This document shows, piece after piece, positions 58,662 through 64,000 of a stretch of DNA of 64,000 nucleotides (its first letter is position 1; each line of letters begins with the position of its first letter). The notes beneath the pieces are model-generated. The model searched no databases. It saw only the letters and a program-made list of their open reading frames with translations, and was not told the origin of the DNA. Origin of the DNA: Rickettsiaceae bacterium (lineage in GTDB: Bacteria; Pseudomonadota; Alphaproteobacteria; Rickettsiales; Rickettsiaceae); assembly GCA_023301685.1 (NCBI GenBank), contig JALZUG010000017.1, positions 1-64,000 on the forward strand. The letters run 5' to 3'. Both the position numbers and the translations under genes were made by a program.

Positions 58662-59644
58662 ACGTTTAACCACACTGATAAGATTGGTCCAGATACTACA
58701 AATGTTTTGTCAATTAAACTACTTTTCCAGAAGTACCCTATTTGAGCAGTAAAATCATTTTTTATCAATTTATTCAGCTTAAATTCTCTAGCTATCGAGA
58801 GTTGTTCATATATAGTGTGGCTATAAATGAGATTTTTTAGCTTTGACCTTTCATATTGAGTAAAATTTGTCAGCATTATACCATTTTTAAATTTTATACC
58901 ATCCATCATAGAAGCGGAATATCCCGTTTTGCTAGCTATAGAGTTTTTAAAATATTTTCTAAAGCCAAAGCCAAACTCATGAAAAAGACTTGTACCATTT
59001 TTTTTCTGTTTTGAGTAGCCAGCAAAAATGGCAATGTCAGCAAATTTACAGGAATTTTTGTTGTCGTAGGAAGAAAATTGTATTGTAGGCTTGATGCTTA
59101 TTGCCCATTTTTTATTTTTAAATATTTGATTTTTATAAAAAAGATCAGCTTCTTTGCCAATGAATTGTTTATTATGGTCAGGATCATTATATCCAGCGAA
59201 TTTATCAAGGACATATCCGAGTTTTACACCAAAGCTTTGTTTTTTGCTTGCTCCATATTCTACTGAAAGCTGAGCAAAATGCTCGTCTCTAAAAGCGGAT
59301 AGCATATTAGATGCTTCATCGAGATCTTTAATTTCTCTTTCGATTGTCTCAATCTGTCTTATCTCAGAATTTCTTAAGTTCCTCTTTTCTTTTGATGCTT
59401 TATCGTAGATGGCATATCTTATAGAGTATAAGGCGTCAACCTCATCTCTAATTTTTATAAAAGCTTTTGCTCTTCTGTTTTTTTTACTTTTTGATCTTTT
59501 ATCAATTGTAGAAAAAGTAGAAGAAAATTGGTATGTGTCTTCATCAGGTAACCAAGCATCACCAGTAGAATTAGTGTGATATCCAAGAATATGTAGAACT
59601 AAAATAAATAGTAATCTACATTTTATATATTTTCTCTTAACCAT
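58658..59644 (-). CDS. Exported barrel-like protein of unknown family
   Basis: This 328-residue protein begins MVKRKYIKCRLLFILVLHIL, a signal peptide ending near Tyr-His-Thr-Asn. A basic helix-rich segment (residues 45-130, likely a coiled coil) precedes the second half (140-328), which alternates short amphipathic strands such as AQLSVEYGASKKQSFGVKLGYVL and ends with VSGPILSVWLNV. That layout suggests a small outer-membrane barrel. I do not recognise a family. It overlaps ftsA by 22 bases and the glycosyltransferase by 4 bases, so it is almost certainly part of the same operon. Export of the polymer made by the glycosyltransferase is one possible role, by inference. Confidence 0.7.
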   Translation of the reverse strand: MVKRKYIKCRLLFILVLHILGYHTNSTGDAWLPDEDTYQFSSTFSTIDKRSKSKKNRRAKAFIKIRDEVDALYSIRYAIYDKASKEKRNLRNSEIRQIETIEREIKDLDEASNMLSAFRDEHFAQLSVEYGASKKQSFGVKLGYVLDKFAGYNDPDHNKQFIGKEADLFYKNQIFKNKKWAISIKPTIQFSSYDNKNSCKFADIAIFAGYSKQKKNGTSLFHEFGFGFRKYFKNSIASKTGYSASMMDGIKFKNGIMLTNFTQYERSKLKNLIYSHTIYEQLSIAREFKLNKLIKNDFTAQIGYFWKSSLIDKTFVVSGPILSVWLNV

Positions 59645-60858
59645 AAAAATGTTCTTTTAAACAACCCTGCATCTTCGTCTATGCCATGTCTAAAGGAATT
59701 TTTTTGATATTTCAAGGATTTTGCTTTAACCATACCTATTACAGCTGAATACATATATGGATTATAGCTTTCAGCAAAGCCTGGAATGATTTCTGGCTTT
59801 GCTGTTCTAACTTGTTTTTGAAATAGATTAGTTGCCAAGCTCGTAAGTCCAGGTAGGGAGGCGCCACCGCCAGTGATTATCATTCTTTTTGCGAGTAAAT
59901 GATCCATAGAGATGCGATCGCATTCTTCTTTTATTTTAATAAAAATTTCTTGTGTTTTTGTTTCGATAATTTTAGCTAGATCAATCGCTGTAATTGATAG
60001 TTCAGAATTATAATTATTGTCTGGATCAAACTCATCAAGCCGGATGGTGCTATTTTTTACCAGTTTAGGGTTTGCATTGCCATATAAAATTTTGAGCTTA
60101 TCAGCTGCTGCAATGCTTATAGAAAATGCTTTTGCAATATCACGTGTAATATCTCTGCTGCCAATTGGAACAAAGCCTGTATAAACTAGTTGATCATCTA
60201 GAAATATTCCAAAGCTGGAAGTATTACTACCCATATCTATTATGATTGATCCCAGTTCTTTTTCATCTTTTGTAAGGCAAGATATGCCAGACGAGTAAAT
60301 TGATAAAAATACATCACTAACTTCAACATGACATTTTGCCAGGCATTTAGTCAAATTCATGAGCATTAAACTATCTGCAGATACGATATGTAGTTGGCAA
60401 GATAATTGGCGAGCGTACATACCTATGGGATCATCTACATTTTGGTTGTCATCTATAACAAATTCCAGTGGAAAATAGTGGATTATTTCCTGATCTTTAA
60501 CTTTGAATTCTGCAAGTGCCTTACTGATAAGTTTTTTAATATCTTGTTTTGTAATAGGTTGATTGCCAAGTTTCGTTTTATGATTTACATAATATGATTT
60601 AACTCCAGCACCTGAAAGTGATATAGCTATTTCTTTTATACTTTTATCGCTTTCTTGTTCTAATGCATAAATTGCTGCAACTACGCTGTTTTCAGCAAGT
60701 TCCATACTTGTTATAGAGCCAGATTTAAACCCTTCGGAATATTGTAAAATTTGCGAATTAATTTTTGCTTGCCCATTTTTGCTAATATTTGCAGCAATAG
60801 CTGCAATCTTGCTGCTTCCAATGTCAAAAGCAATAAAATTAGAGGATTTTCCCTTCAT
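59623..60858 (-). CDS. ftsA: Cell division protein FtsA
   Basis: This 411-residue actin-like ATPase tethers FtsZ to the membrane. Phosphate 1 (NFIAFDIGSSKIAAIAA), phosphate 2 (SIIIDMGSNTSSFGIF) and the adenosine loop (RMIITGGGASLPGL) are present, together with the 1C subdomain around 85-165. The end, FKRTFLWLRENI, is the amphipathic membrane-targeting helix. It is followed by the barrel-like gene with a 22-base overlap. No ftsQ or ftsZ lies next to it, unlike the classical dcw cluster. Confidence 0.96.
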   Translation of the reverse strand: MKGKSSNFIAFDIGSSKIAAIAANISKNGQAKINSQILQYSEGFKSGSITSMELAENSVVAAIYALEQESDKSIKEIAISLSGAGVKSYYVNHKTKLGNQPITKQDIKKLISKALAEFKVKDQEIIHYFPLEFVIDDNQNVDDPIGMYARQLSCQLHIVSADSLMLMNLTKCLAKCHVEVSDVFLSIYSSGISCLTKDEKELGSIIIDMGSNTSSFGIFLDDQLVYTGFVPIGSRDITRDIAKAFSISIAAADKLKILYGNANPKLVKNSTIRLDEFDPDNNYNSELSITAIDLAKIIETKTQEIFIKIKEECDRISMDHLLAKRMIITGGGASLPGLTSLATNLFQKQVRTAKPEIIPGFAESYNPYMYSAVIGMVKAKSLKYQKNSFRHGIDEDAGLFKRTFLWLRENI

Positions 60859-60997
60859 AAGTATTTAAGTGTTAGTAATATCAATTATCGGTTTATTATA
60901 ACTTGAGTTATAGACTAAATATACAACATAATTGAAGGATATTAAATTTTTTATCTTGAAACTCGTGAAATAATCTGGTATCAAACTAGGCAGAGCG

Positions 60998-61087
60998 GGA
61001 CAGGTGTCCGAGTGGTTTAAGGAACTGGTCTTGAAAACCAGCGTGCGTTCACGCGTACCGTGGGTTCGAATCCCACCCTGTCCGCCA
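60998..61087 (+). tRNA. tRNA-Ser (anticodon UGA)
   Basis: A 7-bp acceptor stem pairs GGACAGG with CCTGTCC and is followed by discriminator G and encoded CCA. The anticodon stem CTGGT/ACCAG encloses the loop CTTGAAA with anticodon TGA. A long variable arm (GCGTGCGTTCACGCG region) and the T-arm GTGGGTTCGAATCCCAC are visible. The long variable arm is diagnostic of serine tRNAs. It reads UCA and related serine codons. Confidence 0.97.
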
Positions 61088-61346
61088 TGTTTTTTAGGTA
61101 TTAGAGTTTGTAATACTTGAGATTAAAAATGTTCTTTGAACAGTTGGAATATGACTAGTAATATAGTTCATTTATAAATTGTTTTCAGAATCTCTATCAA
61201 AAAAATCATCTACTTAACTAGCAACATGGATTTTTATTCCAGGTAAAGATATTGCCGCATCATGTACATTTATTAGTAATTCTGACGTTGATTGCAGCTT
61301 TAGTGAAAAGAGAGTTTTATTAATTATCTTATTAGTCGTAGAACCA

Positions 61347-62573
61347 TTATAATCCGGAATCTAATATATCTATTGATCCCAACATACTAGTTTCTTCTTG
61401 TGTAGCACCTGCTAAATAACCCATTATAAGTCCATCAATTTCTGCTGGATACTCTGTATCATAATTGGTTGTTGAATAATCTTGTAATTGATCATACGTC
61501 GCACGAAAATGCTGCCTTACTATAGATTGATATTCTTCAGCTAATTCTACTTGACCAAGTGCATTAGCAGCAATACCTGCTTGGACGTATGCATCTACGA
61601 ATTCTGGATTCAACTTAATTACTTCTTTATAATGGTTTAATGCATCATTATAAAGAGGATAAAGCAAATAAAAGTTACCTGCTTCATAACAAGCTTTGGC
61701 TTTAAAACCATAAATGTTATCAGGATCTAATTTTATAATCTTTTCTATATTAGATGCATCATCTATCGACGAGTATAATTCTAGTGCTTTTTTTATATTA
61801 TGATCTTTATTAATTTGTGTTAGCTTAGTACACTCAACTAATACAACTAATAAACCTGCTAGCAGATTTTTTGCACATTTAATGGCTTTGACTTCATTAT
61901 TATTTTCTATAATATTATCACAAATTGGCATCAGAAAATTTGTTATTATATCTGTGTCATGTTCATCATTACCATTTAGAAACTGTTGGTAAAAAAATGA
62001 TGGTGTACCTAAATTTATTGATATTTTAAAAAGCTCAGTTGCTTTTTTATAGTTTCCTAGTTTGAGGTATGCCAATGCCGCATGTTCGTGATAACGAGTA
62101 TTAGTTGGATCAAGCTTTGTACTCTGATCAAGGAACGCAGCAGCCTCTGTAAAATTTCCTAGCCTGAGGTGACTATCCCCTGCATCATAGTTATATTTAG
62201 CATTAGTTTGATTAATCTTTGCGGCTTGCACAAGGAAACGGTGTGCCTTTATTGGATTTCCTAGCTTGAGGTAACCATCCCCTGCATATTCGTTATATAC
62301 AGCATTATTTGGTTGAAGTATTGCAGCTTTCTCGAAGAGCTCTGTTGCCACTCCGCGTTTTTCGTAAATGAATTGAAACTGTATCATTGCGTGGTATCCT
62401 TGCCTGAAGTACTGTTCCGCCATATTTGCATAAAATGTGGCATCATTTGTCTCAGGTGTTTCTGTTTTCTCATAGGGCTCAGTTCTTGTCGTATATCTAG
62501 TACTATCAATATTATTGTCTACTCTATGCTTTTTATTGTTGCCATACGGCTCAGTTAAACTACGTTTTTTCAC
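61347..62573 (-). CDS. TPR-repeat protein with nuclear-localisation-like N-terminus
   Basis: This 408-residue soluble protein has tandem tetratricopeptide repeats. Units such as NAVYNEYAGDGYLKLGNPIKA, with one residue varied at several positions, recur about every 34 residues between 46 and 195 and again near 275-350. The N-terminus, MKKRSLTEPYGNNKKHRVDN, fits a bipartite nuclear signal (KK, ten residues, KKxR). A GTG serves as start; no better ATG lies nearby. There is no signal peptide. TPR proteins bind other proteins, and together with the N-terminus this suggests a host-directed effector, which is inference. Confidence 0.82.
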   Translation of the reverse strand: MKKRSLTEPYGNNKKHRVDNNIDSTRYTTRTEPYEKTETPETNDATFYANMAEQYFRQGYHAMIQFQFIYEKRGVATELFEKAAILQPNNAVYNEYAGDGYLKLGNPIKAHRFLVQAAKINQTNAKYNYDAGDSHLRLGNFTEAAAFLDQSTKLDPTNTRYHEHAALAYLKLGNYKKATELFKISINLGTPSFFYQQFLNGNDEHDTDIITNFLMPICDNIIENNNEVKAIKCAKNLLAGLLVVLVECTKLTQINKDHNIKKALELYSSIDDASNIEKIIKLDPDNIYGFKAKACYEAGNFYLLYPLYNDALNHYKEVIKLNPEFVDAYVQAGIAANALGQVELAEEYQSIVRQHFRATYDQLQDYSTTNYDTEYPAEIDGLIMGYLAGATQEETSMLGSIDILDSGL

Positions 62574-62901
62574 TATCTTAATCTGTTTTATTGAATAATT
62601 TGTTAACTATATTTATATCAGACTTCTCAATTACATCAAATTAAAACTAAAAAATATTAATTTATGTGGCAAGGTTATCTTTGTATATAATAACTCTTCG
62701 ATTAATTTTTTATCTATTCTATAAAATTTCATTAACTGACGAAGTAATTTTTAGTTCAAGTTGTTGATGGTTTTTTGTAAGCTAGACATAAGTAAAATCA
62801 CATTTAATAAATTTCTTTGTCTTTTTACGAGATAATTTTATTTTTATTGGTCGATATCTGATTATACTAGAGTAATTAATAGTTTATTTATAGGAGTACT
62901 G
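62574..62901. other. 328-bp divergent spacer between TPR gene and dps
   Basis: This very AT-rich spacer carries the promoters of both divergent genes. TATACT at 62863-62868 lies 34 bases before dps and may be its -10, but no -35 is clear. TAGGAG directly precedes the dps start. No repeat or open frame stands out. Confidence 0.4.
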
Positions 62902-63339
62902 ATGTCATCAAAGGAAGTTGTAAAGCATTTAAATATAGTTTTAGCGGAAACATATGCGTTATACCTCAAAACGCAAAATTGTCATTGGAATGTGACTGGG
63001 TCTAATTTTTATAGTTTGCATAGCATGTTTGAAGAGCAATACAAGGAACTGGCTGAAGCTGTTGATGAAATAGCAGAAAGAATACGTGCACTTGGAGAAA
63101 AAGTAGAAGCTAGTTTTTCGCATTTTGATAAGGCTAAATCTATTAGTGATGCTAAGTCAGCAAATTCTTCAGAATCTATGCTTAAAGATTTGGTGCAAAG
63201 TCAAGAAATTGTAATAAGTAAAATAGTTGAGTTATCGGATGTTGCTTCAGATCAAGGTGATAAAGCATCTGAAGATATGGCGGTGCAAAGACTTCATGCC
63301 CATGAGAAACAAAAATGGATGCTGAGTAGTAGCTTATAG
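62902..63339 (+). CDS. dps: Dps-family DNA-binding ferritin-like protein
   Basis: This 145-residue protein of the DNA-starvation ferritin family stores iron and protects DNA from peroxide. The ferroxidase residues follow the family spacing: His28, His40, Glu44 (usually Asp), Asp55 and Glu59, within TQNCHWNVTGSNFYSLH and VDEIAERIRALG. The short N-terminus lacks the lysine-rich DNA-binding tail of E. coli Dps. The 3' neighbour, an APH-like kinase, begins 14 bases later and is probably co-transcribed. Confidence 0.94.
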   Translation: MSSKEVVKHLNIVLAETYALYLKTQNCHWNVTGSNFYSLHSMFEEQYKELAEAVDEIAERIRALGEKVEASFSHFDKAKSISDAKSANSSESMLKDLVQSQEIVISKIVELSDVASDQGDKASEDMAVQRLHAHEKQKWMLSSSL

Positions 63340-63353
63340 ATCTACATTTCTAC

Positions 63354-64000
63354 ATGACATTTAAACAAAATTGGGAAAAAACTGAAAGCCAACATAAAAT
63401 ATCTGACGATACTATAAGGGGTATGATTCGTACTTCGATGGAGGATGATATTGAGTCATATGAGATAGTTTCTGGTGGTTGTGCAAACCTTAATATTAAA
63501 ATTAAGCAGAAAAATAAAGAGACTCCAGTATTGTTGCGTATTTATTTGCGAGATAAGGAAGCTGCGCATCGTGAGTTGAAAATTAGCGAAATGCTACAGG
63601 ATAAAATTCCTGTGCCTAAAATATATTTAGTTGATGATTTTCAAGAGTATAAATTTGCTATATGTGAGTTTGTAGAGGGGATAACTCTCAGAGATCTCTT
63701 GCTTAGTAATAAGAAACTTTCTATGCATTCGATAATGTCTCGTTGTGGTGAAATACTTTCTGTGTTAGCTAAAATAAAATTTCCTAAAGCTGGACTTTTT
63801 AATAAAAATATTGATGTAGTGATAGAATTTACTAGTAATGAGTTTATTATTTACATGCAAAATTGTTTAAAACAGGAGATTGTTGGAAAGCAGTTAGGTT
63901 CAAAACTTATATTAGAAATAGAGAGTTTATTTGTAGAGAGAAAGAGATCTTTACCAAAAAGAGATGAGAAGCACCTTGTACATGCAGATTTTGATCCTTC
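63354..64000 (+). CDS. Aminoglycoside phosphotransferase-family kinase (partial)
   Basis: The frame starts MTFKQNWEKTESQHKISDD and runs to the window edge, giving about 215 residues. It has a kinase-like N-lobe (LLRIYLRDKEAAHRELKIS) and FAICEFVEGITLRDLL in the hinge. LVHADFDPS near the end is the HxD catalytic loop of APH/choline-kinase-like enzymes. Such proteins in Rickettsiales may act on choline-type or small metabolites rather than antibiotics. The C-terminal third is missing. Confidence 0.75.
   Translation, partial: MTFKQNWEKTESQHKISDDTIRGMIRTSMEDDIESYEIVSGGCANLNIKIKQKNKETPVLLRIYLRDKEAAHRELKISEMLQDKIPVPKIYLVDDFQEYKFAICEFVEGITLRDLLLSNKKLSMHSIMSRCGEILSVLAKIKFPKAGLFNKNIDVVIEFTSNEFIIYMQNCLKQEIVGKQLGSKLILEIESLFVERKRSLPKRDEKHLVHADFDP

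Overview
The window looks like part of the chromosome of an obligate intracellular alphaproteobacterium of the order Rickettsiales. It is strongly AT-rich and carries a Tlc-type ATP/ADP translocase, ThyX instead of ThyA, CcmF, HflK/HflC, ankyrin and TPR proteins, and many genes in short overlapping runs. I cannot fix the genus from sequence alone; the mannose-nucleotide genes and the two-partner secretion exoprotein make a classical spotted-fever Rickettsia less likely. The first ten bases match the end of an Illumina adapter, so position 1 is probably a contig end.

Layout. 1-2.4 kb: partial rodA downstream of a membrane histidine kinase. 2.5-4.5 kb: cysS and a cold-shock gene with its terminator. 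4.9-8.7 kb: a manC-manB-ELM1-like run for sugar nucleotides and envelope glycans; the isomerase half of ManC has lost its metal ligands. 9.1-10.6 kb: the nucleotide translocase. 10.6-19.4 kb: a large FhaB/CdiA-like locus on the minus strand, with one long exoprotein and two short modules that carry their own signal-like N-termini, interleaved with small intact immunity-like genes. All three exoprotein reading frames are broken by one small lesion each. 19.7-22.3 kb: a cytochrome bd oxidase operon including a 44-residue third subunit. 22.3-27.7 kb: a divergent ABC-type ATPase, ccmF and a CorC-like protein. 27.8 kb: a nested inverted repeat between divergent genes. 28-34.7 kb: thyX, miaA, a winged-helix regulator, trhO, degP, hflC and hflK. 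34.8-38 kb: mrp, an unknown gene whose promoter lies inside a perfect palindrome, lemA and htpX.

38.2-44.7 kb is the accessory-like middle: an ankyrin protein with a nuclear-localisation-like N-terminus, pheST, an AlkD-like gene, then a decayed copy of its 3' end between two minus-strand genes that share a C-terminal tail. 44.8-53 kb holds ubiD, lptF, a membrane protein, a pseudokinase, mreC, mreB and lptG. 53.2-56.6 kb holds a VanX-family protein lacking key catalytic residues, an MFS transporter, yraN and hemF, followed by a 33-bp-arm inverted repeat. 57-60.9 kb is an overlapping ftsA, barrel-like protein and GT2 run. The end holds tRNA-Ser(UGA), a TPR protein, dps and a partial APH-family kinase.

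Taken together the genes describe a wall-building rod (RodA, MreB, MreC, FtsA) with an LPS-type outer membrane (LptF, LptG, sugar nucleotides). It respires with a bd oxidase plus cytochrome c, imports host ATP and controls membrane-protein quality (HflKC, DegP, HtpX). It carries candidate host-directed proteins (ankyrin, TPR, pseudokinase) and a decaying polymorphic-toxin locus.
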